64,000 nucleotides of DNA from Pseudoalteromonas sp. MEBiC 03607 (GCF_004792295.1 NZ_SRRY01000001.1:2242501-2306500), one strand, 5' to 3'; positions 15,710 through 24,850 are shown, numbered from the stretch's first letter. Translations and numbers: made by a program. Notes: a model not told the origin generated them from the sequence alone.

Positions 15710-15821
15710 AATTCTGTTCACCTTTTAACCATATAATTAAACTATGGCAAAAAGACGGTGAATTAACAAACCCATGGCGTTAATATTATTAAAGTTTAGT
15801 AATTAATTTACGAGGATTCAG

Positions 15822-16517
15822 ATGAATAAAAGTCTCATCACTAATTTAGTGGCAGTTGCCTTTGTATTAGTCGGATTTTTATTTGATCAAACAGTTGTCT
15901 TAACGGTTGGTTTATTTGCCTTATCTGGGGCTGTAACAAACTGGCTTGCAATTCATATGCTGTTTGAAAAAGTCCCTTTTCTTTACGGTTCAGGCGTCAT
16001 TACTCTTAAATTTGCCTCTTTTAAAGTTGCTATACGTAACTTAGTTATGACCGAGTTTTTTGCAGAAGAGAAAATTGATCAAGTCATGGCTTTAGCGAAA
16101 CCTAATATTGATCTTGAGCCAGTTATTAGTGAAGTTAATTTAAGTCCGGCTTATGATTCTTTAATTGAGGTCATTGAAAACTCACAATTTGGTGGCATGC
16201 TGTCTATGTTTGGTGGCCGAGATGCGTTAGAGCCTATGCGTGAACCTTTCATTGAAAAAATGAAAGCGGCGGTGATTGATATATCAAAGAGCGACGAATT
16301 TAAAACGATTCTTGATGAAAAGCTATTTGCCAACTCTCATCTAGGTGGGTCATTACATGGTACAGTTGAGCGTTTAGTTGATGAGCGTTTAAATGAACTT
16401 ACGCCAACTATGGTAAAAGATATTATTCAAACCATGATCAAAGAACATTTAGGTTGGTTAGTGATCTGGGGCGGGGTGTTTGGCGGCTTATTTGGTCTTA
16501 TCGCTGCGTTAATATAA
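15822..16517 (+). CDS. DUF445-family inner-membrane protein
   Basis: The 231-residue protein has two N-terminal membrane helices (about residues 5-45), the characteristic AVTNWLAIHMLFEKVPFLYGSGVI, a long soluble helical region, and one C-terminal helix ending LFGLIAALI. This is the DUF445 layout. The family's molecular role is not established. The start is set by GAGGA seven bases upstream. It is convergent with the next minus-strand gene, with a GC-rich hairpin between them. Confidence 0.82.
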   Translation: MNKSLITNLVAVAFVLVGFLFDQTVVLTVGLFALSGAVTNWLAIHMLFEKVPFLYGSGVITLKFASFKVAIRNLVMTEFFAEEKIDQVMALAKPNIDLEPVISEVNLSPAYDSLIEVIENSQFGGMLSMFGGRDALEPMREPFIEKMKAAVIDISKSDEFKTILDEKLFANSHLGGSLHGTVERLVDERLNELTPTMVKDIIQTMIKEHLGWLVIWGGVFGGLFGLIAALI

Positions 16518-16531
16518 TAGGGTTAGGGTGT

Positions 16532-16557
16532 GTAGCAGGCCGGTATCGGCCTACTAC
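16532..16557. terminator. Hairpin between convergent genes
   Basis: AGGCCG-GTAT-CGGCCT forms a strong stem extended by GTAG/CTAC on the outside, between the DUF445 and DUF3718-like genes. No T-run follows on either strand, so termination efficiency is uncertain. Confidence 0.4.
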
Positions 16558-16573
16558 TTAGAATTCATCATAA

Positions 16574-16936
16574 TTATTTAGAACCAGCAATAACAATGAC
16601 TGTATCGTCAGATACTTTAGCAATATCTTGGATACTGGTTTTTGTTGTTGTTTCAAAATTCAAATAACTTGCTGATTTATTAAACCCATAGGTGCTAGCA
16701 AACTTTTCAGTGCTCATTTCATTACACTGTAGCTTTTCTGTCATAACCCGTTTGCTTAAGCGTAAATCACGCATTGTGTTTATTACGTTTAATGGTTTGT
16801 TTGAAGCAATTGCCATACACGCTTGAGTACCAACATTGTCATCTGCTGCTACAAATTGTGCGGCGTTTGTTTCTGTTGCTACTAATGAAGAACCTAAAAT
16901 TAATGCTGTACCGAGTGCTGTTGTTAACGTATTCAT
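16574..16936 (-). CDS. Exported DUF3718-like protein
   Basis: The 120-residue protein has a typical signal peptide (MNTLTTALGTALILGSSLVA to about residue 26). The mature 90 residues contain two cysteines, in QACMAIASN and KLQCNEM, probably forming a disulfide. The pattern resembles DUF3718, a small periplasmic family of Alteromonadales with no known function. ATG at 16936 is chosen because GGAGAG precedes it and a signal peptide begins there; the open frame extends upstream without such support. It is monocistronic as far as can be seen. Confidence 0.65.
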   Translation of the reverse strand: MNTLTTALGTALILGSSLVATETNAAQFVAADDNVGTQACMAIASNKPLNVINTMRDLRLSKRVMTEKLQCNEMSTEKFASTYGFNKSASYLNFETTTKTSIQDIAKVSDDTVIVIAGSK

Positions 16937-17291
16937 CTTTCTCTCCAGTTGTTTGTCCATGTGACACGTCATATGTGCTACCTCGCTTTGGATACTGCAC
17001 ACTTCCTATTTGCTGGGCACAGTTAAAGTATGCGCTAACCGAGAGTAATTGCTGTTAATGAAAATCGACAAGTTGTAAGTAAGTATGTAGATGTGAACAA
17101 CAAAAAATAACCGCTTGATAAGGTATATTTTTAAGTGTGAACTTTGACACAATTCGAGAAATATTTTTCTATTTTTATTATTAAAAAATCTTTATTGGCT
17201 AGTATTAAAGGTTTGGTTTTTACGTGATGGTTACATTTGCGTTTTAACTCTACATTTTTTAGTCGCGCTATTTAAAGTATAAGGAGTACCA
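16937..17291. other. Intergenic divergent promoter region
   Basis: These 355 bases separate the divergent DUF3718-like gene and the next plus-strand gene. No coding frame with a ribosome-binding site is seen. A perfect -35 hexamer TTGACA occurs at 17144-17149, but the expected -10 17 bases on (TTCTAT) is weak. The stretch 17160-17260 is very AT-rich. No repeat or RNA structure stands out. Confidence 0.5.
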
Positions 17292-18077
17292 GTGGCCACG
17301 AAATTAGCAGGCTATTATCAACAAGCTTATGCATCTGAATCAAAACATTTTAATCAATGCTTCTATTGCGGTTGTGAAGCCACTGAGCGAGATTTTTGCC
17401 CACCACTACATATGCTACAAAGCATTATAGATTTAGGTGAAGACGCAGAATTTATATCTATTCCAGCATGTTATGAATGTTTTGCGTTACTACATAACGA
17501 ACGGATACTGACCATTGATGGGCGAGTGACAAAGCTTAAAAAGAAACTTTCAGCAAAATACGCTAAAGCGTTGAGAATTTATCACATGTGGCATGAAAGT
17601 GAGCTTCACGATATGAGTGATGAATTTGTACATAGCATTAAAGCAGGTATGAAGTTAGGTGCAGAGGCTGCAGAGCGGCTTGCATTTCAAGGTTATAGTT
17701 ATGCAACAGAAGAGGCCAGTGTAACTATTCGTCAAAAGCGTGCTGAATTTGATGTGCAAGGCAAAGTCTTTTATGACTTTAAAGACGCGCTAAATTACTG
17801 CATTAACGATTTGAACGTAGACAGGACAGAATTCTATAAGCTGGTGGTTGAAGATTATAACGGTGATTTTAATCGTGCTTTAAGCCAATATCGCCATCGC
17901 CACGAGAAGGTAACAGCAGCAAACGATGCTGATTCACTGATCAAAAGTTTTGCGAAGCAGCATAAACAAAATTCAGACTTTGTAACTCGCACTGTGAAGC
18001 ATTTTATTAACAAAGATCCGAGTTTAACTACCGAAGGTGCTTTAGAGCAGCTATATAACAATTACATTAAAAAATAG
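17292..18077 (+). CDS. Unrecognised protein with N-terminal four-cysteine motif (possible HNH-like zinc fold)
   Basis: I do not recognise this 261-residue protein with certainty. The N-terminal 60 residues contain CFYCGC near residue 22, RDFCPPLH, and IPACYECFALLHN near residue 58. The two CxxC pairs spaced about 36 residues apart resemble the zinc-binding half of HNH/McrA-type nuclease folds, with the His of PPLH and the Asn of LLHN near the usual catalytic positions. The rest is charged and helical and ends LEQLYNNYIKK, with no membrane segment. GTG at 17292 is set by AAGGAG five bases upstream. It stands alone with intergenic gaps on both sides. Nuclease activity is speculation. Confidence 0.55.
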   Translation: MATKLAGYYQQAYASESKHFNQCFYCGCEATERDFCPPLHMLQSIIDLGEDAEFISIPACYECFALLHNERILTIDGRVTKLKKKLSAKYAKALRIYHMWHESELHDMSDEFVHSIKAGMKLGAEAAERLAFQGYSYATEEASVTIRQKRAEFDVQGKVFYDFKDALNYCINDLNVDRTEFYKLVVEDYNGDFNRALSQYRHRHEKVTAANDADSLIKSFAKQHKQNSDFVTRTVKHFINKDPSLTTEGALEQLYNNYIKK

Positions 18078-18189
18078 AGCAAAACAAAACAGGTAATTCG
18101 TCCCAATAAACTGCTACTTGCCTCGTTTGTTCGCATTGAAATTAACATTTGGTTAAAGTGGTTCAATAATAAAAAGGAGAAACAACATA

Positions 18190-19572
18190 ATGCAAAAATT
18201 TGCTCCATCCGTATTGGTCATGGCGCTTGGTGTCGCGTTAGCGGGATGCCAAGACAATGGCCCTCAAGATCCAAAAGTAACTATAAATAAAAACCCATAC
18301 CCAAGCACCTATAAGCCTCTTGCATCACAAAGCACATTGATCACAAATGCAACAGTACTAACTGGCACAGGTGAGCGCTTAGATGATGCAGATGTTTTCT
18401 TTGTTGATGGCAAAGTACAGCAAGTTGGTAAAGATTTATCAGTTCAAGCTGATAAAACGATTGATGCACAAGGCAAATGGGTAACACCAGGTATTATTGA
18501 TGTGCATTCACATCTAGGAGCATATCCAACACCATCGGTGGCATCTCACCAAGATGGTAACGAAATGACAAGCCCTGTTACAGCTGAAGTGTGGGTTGAA
18601 CACTCTGTCTGGCCACAGGACCCAGGTTTTAATCGTGCTCGTGAAGGGGGCATTACGTCTTTACAAATTCTACCAGGTTCTGCAAACCTGATTGGTGGTC
18701 GTGGCGTAACGCTTAAAAATATTCCTTCTCATACGATGCAAGGGATGAAGTTTCCTGATGCACCATATGGTTTAAAAATGGCATGTGGTGAAAACCCAAA
18801 ACGTGTTTATGGTAGTAAAGGTGTTTTACCATCAACGCGTATGGGTAATATGGCCGGCTATCGTACAGCTTGGATAGAAGCAGCAGAATATAAGCGTCAA
18901 TGGGAAAAATACGAGAGCGATTATGCTGCGGGTAAAAATCCCGAAGTACCGCATCGTGATATCAAGCTTGATACCTTAGCGGGTGTTCTTGATGGCGAGA
19001 TACTCATTCATAACCACTGCTACAAGGCAGAGGAAATGGCTATGATGATCGATCTTGGTAAAGAATTTGGCTATCACTCAGGTACATTCCATCATGGTGT
19101 TGAAGCTTATAAGATTGCTGATCTATTAGCTGAAAATGGCAACTGTGCAGCACTTTGGCCAGATTGGTGGGGCTTTAAAATGGAAGCCTACGACATGGTT
19201 CAAGAGAACGTAGCAATTGTTGATGCAGTTAAAAATTCATGTGCAGTGGTTCACTCAGATTCCGACACAACAATTCAGCGTCTAAACCAAGAAGCAGGGA
19301 AAGTTATGTACCGCGCAAATGATGTTGGTTATAACATTTCTGAACAACATGCAATCAAGTGGATCACATCAAACGCTGCGAAATCACTAGGTATTGATGA
19401 CAAAACAGGTTCACTAGAAGCGGGTAAACAAGCTGATGTGGTTATTTGGAATCAAAACCCATTCAGTGTTTATGCGAAAGCTGAACAAGTGTTTATTGAT
19501 GGTGCCAAAGTTTATGATCGTAATGATGATAAATATCAAGCACAAAGCGATTTCATGCTAGGTCAAAAATAG
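18190..19572 (+). CDS. Amidohydrolase-family lipoprotein
   Basis: The 460-residue protein has a lipoprotein signal with lipobox LAGC (Cys20), so it is anchored to a membrane facing the periplasm. The metal-dependent barrel is intact: HxH in DVHSHLG (His106 and His108), later His residues in ILIHNHC and TFHHGVEAY, and the Asp in VVHSDSD. The composite beta domain is seen at both ends (TLITNATVL and GKQADVVIWNQNPF). It probably hydrolyses a cyclic amide, peptide or similar compound, perhaps as an imidazolonepropionase- or prolidase-like enzyme. It is followed after 11 bases by a paralogous gene and the two form an operon. The start follows AAGGAG. Confidence 0.83.
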   Translation: MQKFAPSVLVMALGVALAGCQDNGPQDPKVTINKNPYPSTYKPLASQSTLITNATVLTGTGERLDDADVFFVDGKVQQVGKDLSVQADKTIDAQGKWVTPGIIDVHSHLGAYPTPSVASHQDGNEMTSPVTAEVWVEHSVWPQDPGFNRAREGGITSLQILPGSANLIGGRGVTLKNIPSHTMQGMKFPDAPYGLKMACGENPKRVYGSKGVLPSTRMGNMAGYRTAWIEAAEYKRQWEKYESDYAAGKNPEVPHRDIKLDTLAGVLDGEILIHNHCYKAEEMAMMIDLGKEFGYHSGTFHHGVEAYKIADLLAENGNCAALWPDWWGFKMEAYDMVQENVAIVDAVKNSCAVVHSDSDTTIQRLNQEAGKVMYRANDVGYNISEQHAIKWITSNAAKSLGIDDKTGSLEAGKQADVVIWNQNPFSVYAKAEQVFIDGAKVYDRNDDKYQAQSDFMLGQK

Positions 19573-19583
19573 GAGTAACATTG

Positions 19584-20822
19584 ATGACAAAATTAACTCA
19601 ATCATTAAAACTGTCTCTCGTTGCTGCTAGCCTGGTCTCGGCAACTGCGAGTGCTGCATCTGTAGCGATTGTTAATGCAACACTGCACACGTCAACAGAA
19701 CAAGGCGTTCTAGAAGGCGCGAGCGTCGTTATTGACGAAGGTAAAATTGTTGCAATCAACCCTGCATCTATTGATGCTGATACAACCATTGATGCAAAAG
19801 GTCAAATTGTAACCGCTGGTTTTATTGGCACAATGAATCAATTAGGTTTAGTGGAAGTGGGTGCTGTTGCTGGCTCGCGTGATGGTGGGGATGATAAAGC
19901 AGGGATTGATTTCGATCCTAGCCTTGCATTTAACCCGCGTAGTAGCTTAATTCCTTATGCACGTAAAGGCGGCATTACTCAGGATCTAATCGTACCAAAC
20001 GGTGGTGAAAGTATCTTTGCAGGTCTTGCCTCTGTTGTTGATTTATCTGGTAGCTTTGACAGCGTAAATAAAAAGCAAGTTGCACTTGTTGTTCACTTAG
20101 GTGAAAAGAGCAAAGGTTCCCGTGCTATGTCGATGAAAACACTTATCGACAAGTTAGAAGGTCAAAAGTCAGCCAAAAAGGATGACAAAAAAGACGACAA
20201 AAAAGAGCCTTCGACTGAACAAAAAGTGTTAGATGCAGTGCTAGCTGGCGAAATGCCTCTTATTGCAAGCGTGCAGCGCGCATCAGACATCTATGAACTT
20301 GTTAAGTTAAAACAAAGCTATGGCATTAATTTAGTGATTCATGGTGGTGATGATGCGGTTGTTGTGGCTGATACGCTAGCTAAAGCTAATGTACCTGTGA
20401 TCATCAGTTCAATGGCTAACTTACCAGGTAGCTTTGATTCATTACATGCAAACCTTGCTAACGCAGGTAAGCTTGAAAAGGCCGGTGTAAAAGTCATTAT
20501 TGGTGTAGCGGGTGATTCTAGCCACAATGTATACCAGTTACGCTTTGATGCGGGTAATGCTGTATCTTATGGTATGAGCCAGCAAGGTGCACTAAGCGCT
20601 GTTACAAGTAACATTGCTGATGTATTTGGTTTAAACTCAGGCGCAATTGCGACGGGTAAACGTGCCAACCTTGTAATGTGGTCTGCAGATCCATTTGAGC
20701 TTAATTCACACGTCAGTAAAATGTGGATCAACGGTGAAGAGGTTTCAACCGAAGCGCGTCAAGATAAACTACGTGAACGTTATACAACTGATTCAGCGAT
20801 GCCACGTGCTTATACAAAATAA
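19584..20822 (+). CDS. Secreted amidohydrolase-like protein lacking the HxH metal motif
   Basis: The 412-residue protein has a signal peptide (cleavage near ASA-A at about residue 25). Its end domains match amidohydrolases (VAIVNATLHT at the start, GKRANLVMWSADPFELNS at the end), but at the position of HxH it reads GFIGTMNQLGL, so the first two metal ligands are missing. A single His in LVIHGGDD and an Asp in GVAGDSS remain. Residues about 193-215 form a Lys/Asp-rich linker (KKDDKKDDKKE). ATG at 19584 follows AGGAG; the TTG at 19581 is rejected. It probably pairs with or modifies the upstream paralogue rather than acting alone. Confidence 0.8.
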   Translation: MTKLTQSLKLSLVAASLVSATASAASVAIVNATLHTSTEQGVLEGASVVIDEGKIVAINPASIDADTTIDAKGQIVTAGFIGTMNQLGLVEVGAVAGSRDGGDDKAGIDFDPSLAFNPRSSLIPYARKGGITQDLIVPNGGESIFAGLASVVDLSGSFDSVNKKQVALVVHLGEKSKGSRAMSMKTLIDKLEGQKSAKKDDKKDDKKEPSTEQKVLDAVLAGEMPLIASVQRASDIYELVKLKQSYGINLVIHGGDDAVVVADTLAKANVPVIISSMANLPGSFDSLHANLANAGKLEKAGVKVIIGVAGDSSHNVYQLRFDAGNAVSYGMSQQGALSAVTSNIADVFGLNSGAIATGKRANLVMWSADPFELNSHVSKMWINGEEVSTEARQDKLRERYTTDSAMPRAYTK

Positions 20823-20840
20823 GCGCAAGAGCAATTAGAG

Positions 20841-20866
20841 AAAAGGCCGCGATTGCGGCCTTTTTT
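20841..20866. terminator. Rho-independent terminator
   Basis: AAAAGGCCGC-GATT-GCGGCCTTTTTT is a perfect hairpin with a T-run, 18 bases after the second amidohydrolase stop. It lies between convergent genes, and its A-rich left side could also serve the minus-strand Nramp-like gene. Confidence 0.92.
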
Positions 20867-20879
20867 GTATTTAAAGTCT

Positions 20880-22079
20880 TTATATTACCAAGTTTACAAG
20901 CTTATAGAGGCTTAGCCCGAATATCAGCAATAATACAGGTACAATCACAAGGTTAACTAACATCGAGTTGGTATGCTCTTTCATTACAGATTTTTGATTC
21001 ACTAACCAAACAAGGTAACAAGTAACAATAGGTAATAATAAACCATTGGCAGCTTGTGCGAAGATGATCACCGCAACAGGATCAAGCCCTAGCGATGCGA
21101 CAAAAGCACCAAAAAGCAAAATAACAATAGCGACAAGCTTAAACCGTGTATCGCTCATTTGTGTTGACCAGCCAAGCATACCACATACCGCATAAGCACC
21201 AGCGAGTGGGGCGGTGATGGCACTTGTAAGGCCTGCGGCACACAAACCGATAGCAAAGAAATAATGAGCCATACCCCCAAGCAGAGGCTCAAGTTGCACG
21301 GCCATATTAGCAGCTGATATTTTACCTGCGTCAGTCCCGTAAAATGCCACTGAGGCCGTTGATAAAATGGCTAATGTGATTATGCCACCTAAAGTAATCG
21401 AAATACCGGTATCAAGATTCGTTTCTTTAATAACTTTATCGATGTCTTGTGAGCTATCGTGTTTTTCGGCAAGTACCCCTGAATGTAAAAACAGGTTATA
21501 GGGCACAATAGTTGTGCCTATCAAGGCAAGCACCGTAGTAATTGAATCATCAGGTAGACTAGGTATAAAACCCTTCATAACTTGGCCAAGAGGCGGTGCC
21601 GCCATCACCAGCGTTGAGATAAACACCAAGCTCATTAAAACTACTAAAACAATCAGTGCAGTTTCAATTACTTTATGTTTACCTGTGTATAATAATGCAG
21701 CACTTAATAGTGCAATAAGAGGTGTCCAGATCAATGGGTTTATTGATGGGATAATTTCTTGTAACCCCATACTTGCACCAGTCAAATTTCCCGCCTCGTA
21801 AGCTGCACTGCCAATACCAATCGCACTGATCACTAATATCGCAGCAAGGACTTTAAAGATCGGTGTTTGAATAGTGGTTCTAAGTGCAGTTGCTAAATCT
21901 TTCCCAGTAGCCACACCAAGACGAGCAGCCATTGATTGCAACAAAATAGTCGCTATAACAGAGAATAATAACGTCCAAATAAGAGCAAAGCCAAAATTAG
22001 CACCTGCAACACTTGCAGTGGTGATTGTACCTGGGCCAATAAAAGCGGCGGTGACAAGAAGTCCGGGACCTAAACGCAT
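20880..22079 (-). CDS. Nramp-family transporter with non-canonical metal-site residues
   Basis: The 399-residue protein has about 11 membrane helices and an overall Nramp (SLC11) pattern: LGPGLLVTAAFIGPGTITTASVAGA in helix 1 and GTTIVPYNLFLHSGVL in helix 6. Canonical Nramp proteins have DPGN in helix 1 and MPH in helix 6 as metal ligands; here these are GPGT (residues 15-18) and VPY (192-194). The Mn2+/Fe2+ specificity of MntH should therefore not be assumed. The N-terminus is short, starting right at helix 1. The gene is divergent from the MAPEG gene and convergent with the amidohydrolase pair. No Mn riboswitch or MntR-like site was recognised upstream. Confidence 0.82.
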   Translation of the reverse strand: MRLGPGLLVTAAFIGPGTITTASVAGANFGFALIWTLLFSVIATILLQSMAARLGVATGKDLATALRTTIQTPIFKVLAAILVISAIGIGSAAYEAGNLTGASMGLQEIIPSINPLIWTPLIALLSAALLYTGKHKVIETALIVLVVLMSLVFISTLVMAAPPLGQVMKGFIPSLPDDSITTVLALIGTTIVPYNLFLHSGVLAEKHDSSQDIDKVIKETNLDTGISITLGGIITLAILSTASVAFYGTDAGKISAANMAVQLEPLLGGMAHYFFAIGLCAAGLTSAITAPLAGAYAVCGMLGWSTQMSDTRFKLVAIVILLFGAFVASLGLDPVAVIIFAQAANGLLLPIVTCYLVWLVNQKSVMKEHTNSMLVNLVIVPVLLLIFGLSLYKLVNLVI

Positions 22080-22372
22080 GACAAAACCTTTTATTATTAT
22101 TTTTAGTGCATTAACAGTTTAAACAAAGCAGATCTTAAGGGTATAGAGAGTATTTGCAAGGGTAAAGTAAAAGAGATGAGTCGTTTAGCGTTAGTGTGTT
22201 GAACTTATAACTAATCCACACTGTAATTTTTATACACTTTACGTAGTAATGGCACAGCATGTTTGCTTTAAACATACTTAATCATTATAAATCAGGTGGT
22301 TATATTAACTGGAGTATTGGTTGGATTATTGCAAGGTATAAGCATATTTGTTATTAGCAAAAGGAAATGAAA

Positions 22373-22789
22373 ATGCCTGAACTCACTTTTTCAGCTTACG
22401 CGGCTGTGTATGTTTATCTAATTATGTTGACTATTCAGTGGATAGTTGCGGCTGTGACTAAAGCAAAACAACCCAATGCGGTGCCAGGTAAACTCGACAG
22501 TTCCTTGAGTCATGATAGTTTTGTGTTTCGCGCGCATCGCACCTTTATGAATAGCCTAGAGAATAGCCCATTATTTTTAGCCACTGTGTTTTTAGGTTTT
22601 TTTCTTAACTTGAATAGCATGGCATTTGCTTTGTGTATCTGGATATATGTAGCTGCGAGGCTTATCCATATGATTCTGTATTATGCGATAGCAACAGAAA
22701 AGAACCCAAGTCCACGCAGCTATTTCTTTTTGATTGCAGCAATGGCTAACATGGTGATGTTGGTATTAATAGGCTTACGTTTATTGTAA
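22373..22789 (+). CDS. MAPEG-family membrane protein
   Basis: The 138-residue protein has four predicted membrane helices. It matches the MAPEG superfamily (membrane-associated eicosanoid/glutathione proteins) in the FRAHRTFMNSLENSPLFLATVFLG segment with its conserved Arg and Asn-Glu, and in the later YVAARLIHMILYY helix. Bacterial members may have glutathione transferase or peroxidase activity but are mostly uncharacterised. ATG at 22373 is preferred to 22367 because AAGGA is seven bases away from it rather than two. The gene is apparently monocistronic. Confidence 0.83.
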   Translation: MPELTFSAYAAVYVYLIMLTIQWIVAAVTKAKQPNAVPGKLDSSLSHDSFVFRAHRTFMNSLENSPLFLATVFLGFFLNLNSMAFALCIWIYVAARLIHMILYYAIATEKNPSPRSYFFLIAAMANMVMLVLIGLRLL

Positions 22790-22851
22790 AAGGGTGGTGA
22801 GGTATTGTGATTCAATGCCTCACCTGAGATTTATTTAAATTGACAAAGTCA

Positions 22852-24144
22852 TTATTCGATATTTATTAAAACACTGCTAATTTCTGTGTCATATTGAACA
22901 GTGATCAATGCTGTTCCCAATGTATTTGAGGTACTTGTAACTCTGTAGCCGGCTTGAGCTGTGCCCGCATTTACTAATTTAGTCGTTACTAGGTTACTGT
23001 TATTAATACTCCAATTAGCAAACTCAGTTACATTTAAAGATGATTGATTTGAGCTGTAGTTAGCGAACAATTTGAGTTCAATCGTTCCTAAAGGAGAAAT
23101 TGAATACTCGCTAGAGCCATCATTAATTTCTAAAGAATCAAGTTCAGCGTCACCTTCAATTTGTACTGTTGTAATCTTTTGCTTAGTACCACAATCGGCT
23201 AACAGTTGCGTGGTACCAGGTTTAAGTGCAAGAAAACTAGCTGTCGAATCACTATCGTCAATACTTTTTGGTGTTAAACCAATAAAGTTACTGTTGATTG
23301 CAGACCACTTGATACTTGAGCTAATGTCTTCTGTTTGCTCTGAATTGCCATTTTGATATACCGCTTTGGCAGCAAGTTGGATTCGATCTCCAACGCTGAT
23401 GTTTAACTCACTATCTTGTTCAGAATTAAACGAAACATTAATTTCTTTTAAATTGCTAGGATCTGCAACAACAGATAATTGATCGGTAACATTGCCAATT
23501 GCAGCTGTAATTACAGTGCTTTCAACAGCTGCAGCAGATGTATATACAAAGCCTTGCTGATTGATTTTGGCAGTTGTATTTTCATCGACACTTAGATTTA
23601 TATCTCTCAAGCTATTTAATGCAGTATATCCATCAACGTAGGTTATATCGGCCGATACTCTCGCAGGCGTGCATGTATTGATAGAGCCTGTTGCAGGAAT
23701 GACTTGTTTTAAATTAATTGATTCTGCCGCCACATCTGCAATAGATATTTGTTTTTCATCACTAATATCATTTATAGTCGTCGCGGATATAGTAATTAAC
23801 CCTTGGTTCGATGGCGAATTTTTTAGAGCAGTTAACAAGCCATTACTATTGATTTTAGCAATACTCTCGTCACTTGTTTGCCAGGTTATTTCATTGGTTA
23901 CGTCTCTAGATTCACCATTTGAATCTATACCCGTTACTTTCAATTGATGGGTGTCACCTTCTTTTAAACGAACTTGGTAGTTTTCAATACTAAGTGACTC
24001 AATGATAGTGCCTTCTTGGCGTAACTTTTCAAGTTCAACTTCTTTTGCTAACTGAGTTGAGTCAGTTTCAGATCCGCAACCCAAAATAGCGCTAACAATT
24101 AAAGAGATACTGAAAAGTTTTGATACGTTCAACTGCGTGTTCAT
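22852..24144 (-). CDS. Lipoprotein with repeated bacterial Ig-like (Big_2-type) domains
   Basis: The 430-residue protein has a lipoprotein signal ending ILGC with Cys23 as the lipid site. The mature part begins with a short charged helix (LAKEVELEKLRQEG), followed by three to four Ig-like beta domains of the Big_2 type. A recurrent pattern of the kind WQTSDESIAKINSNGLLTA appears, then two more diverged units with WSAINSNFIGL and WSINNSNLV. Two or three cysteines may form disulfides. It is downstream of, and probably cotranscribed with, a small beta-barrel gene 22 bases away. A surface or envelope structural role is likely; no enzyme motif is visible. Confidence 0.78.
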   Translation of the reverse strand: MNTQLNVSKLFSISLIVSAILGCGSETDSTQLAKEVELEKLRQEGTIIESLSIENYQVRLKEGDTHQLKVTGIDSNGESRDVTNEITWQTSDESIAKINSNGLLTALKNSPSNQGLITISATTINDISDEKQISIADVAAESINLKQVIPATGSINTCTPARVSADITYVDGYTALNSLRDINLSVDENTTAKINQQGFVYTSAAAVESTVITAAIGNVTDQLSVVADPSNLKEINVSFNSEQDSELNISVGDRIQLAAKAVYQNGNSEQTEDISSSIKWSAINSNFIGLTPKSIDDSDSTASFLALKPGTTQLLADCGTKQKITTVQIEGDAELDSLEINDGSSEYSISPLGTIELKLFANYSSNQSSLNVTEFANWSINNSNLVTTKLVNAGTAQAGYRVTSTSNTLGTALITVQYDTEISSVLINIE

Positions 24145-24166
24145 GAAAATCCTTGCGATTAGCTAT

Positions 24167-24679
24167 TTAAAAATGGTAAGTAAGGCCAAGTGTTACACCA
24201 CTGATTTCTACGTCGTCTCCTTTGAATAAAGATTGGTAGGCTAATCTCACTTGTGTATTTTTGATATAAGGTATCTGTTGGTGAACTGCTACTCCCCATG
24301 CAAAGCCATCATAATTATAATTTGTGGGGAGCTTTTCAGATGCTGAATTAACGATCATTTCGTTTTTTGCATAGCCTAATGAAATATCAAGTCCAAAGCC
24401 GTTAACCACATCAGATTGCATAACAAAAAAGAGTGCGGCGCTTTTTTCAAGTTCAAACTCTAAATTGTAAATGTTGTCGTCATCACTTGATATTAAGTAC
24501 TGTGCCTCAAATGCCATATTATTGTTGCTGGCGCCTGCTCTTAAGAAGGTAGCAGTTGGTTTAGCACTTTCACTACTAATTTCAATATCACTGAGCATAT
24601 AGTCAGCACCTAGATAATACGTATCTGCCTTAGTCTGAAAACTAGCAGCAAATATAAAAAGCAAAATATACTTTTTCAT
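24167..24679 (-). CDS. Small outer-membrane beta-barrel protein
   Basis: The 170-residue protein has a signal peptide (about residues 1-18, ending TKA). The mature chain shows alternating hydrophobic/polar strands and a C-terminal LTYHF ending in Phe, the signature for BAM-assisted insertion. Eight strands fit the length, as in OmpA/OmpX-like barrels. It is the first gene of a two-gene unit with the Ig-domain lipoprotein. The specific family was not identified. A pore or structural role cannot be separated by sequence alone. Confidence 0.7.
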   Translation of the reverse strand: MKKYILLFIFAASFQTKADTYYLGADYMLSDIEISSESAKPTATFLRAGASNNNMAFEAQYLISSDDDNIYNLEFELEKSAALFFVMQSDVVNGFGLDISLGYAKNEMIVNSASEKLPTNYNYDGFAWGVAVHQQIPYIKNTQVRLAYQSLFKGDDVEISGVTLGLTYHF

Positions 24680-24850
24680 AATTTAATTTCTTGTGTTTAT
24701 ATTAGGGTCGATACTAGCGTTTAGTATTAGTGGAATCAAGCAGCGTAATTGTTAATTTACATACAACTGGTTGAATTATATTTGAAACTGTAAATAACTA
24801 GCTTGCAGATACAAGTACCAGTTAGCTAGTTAAATACAGCAAAAACTTAG

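Noticed and set aside
20193..20215. Lys/Asp-rich repeat as a frameshift or assembly artefact
   Set aside because: The frame is kept on both sides and the segment reads as a charged linker, so it is treated as genuine.
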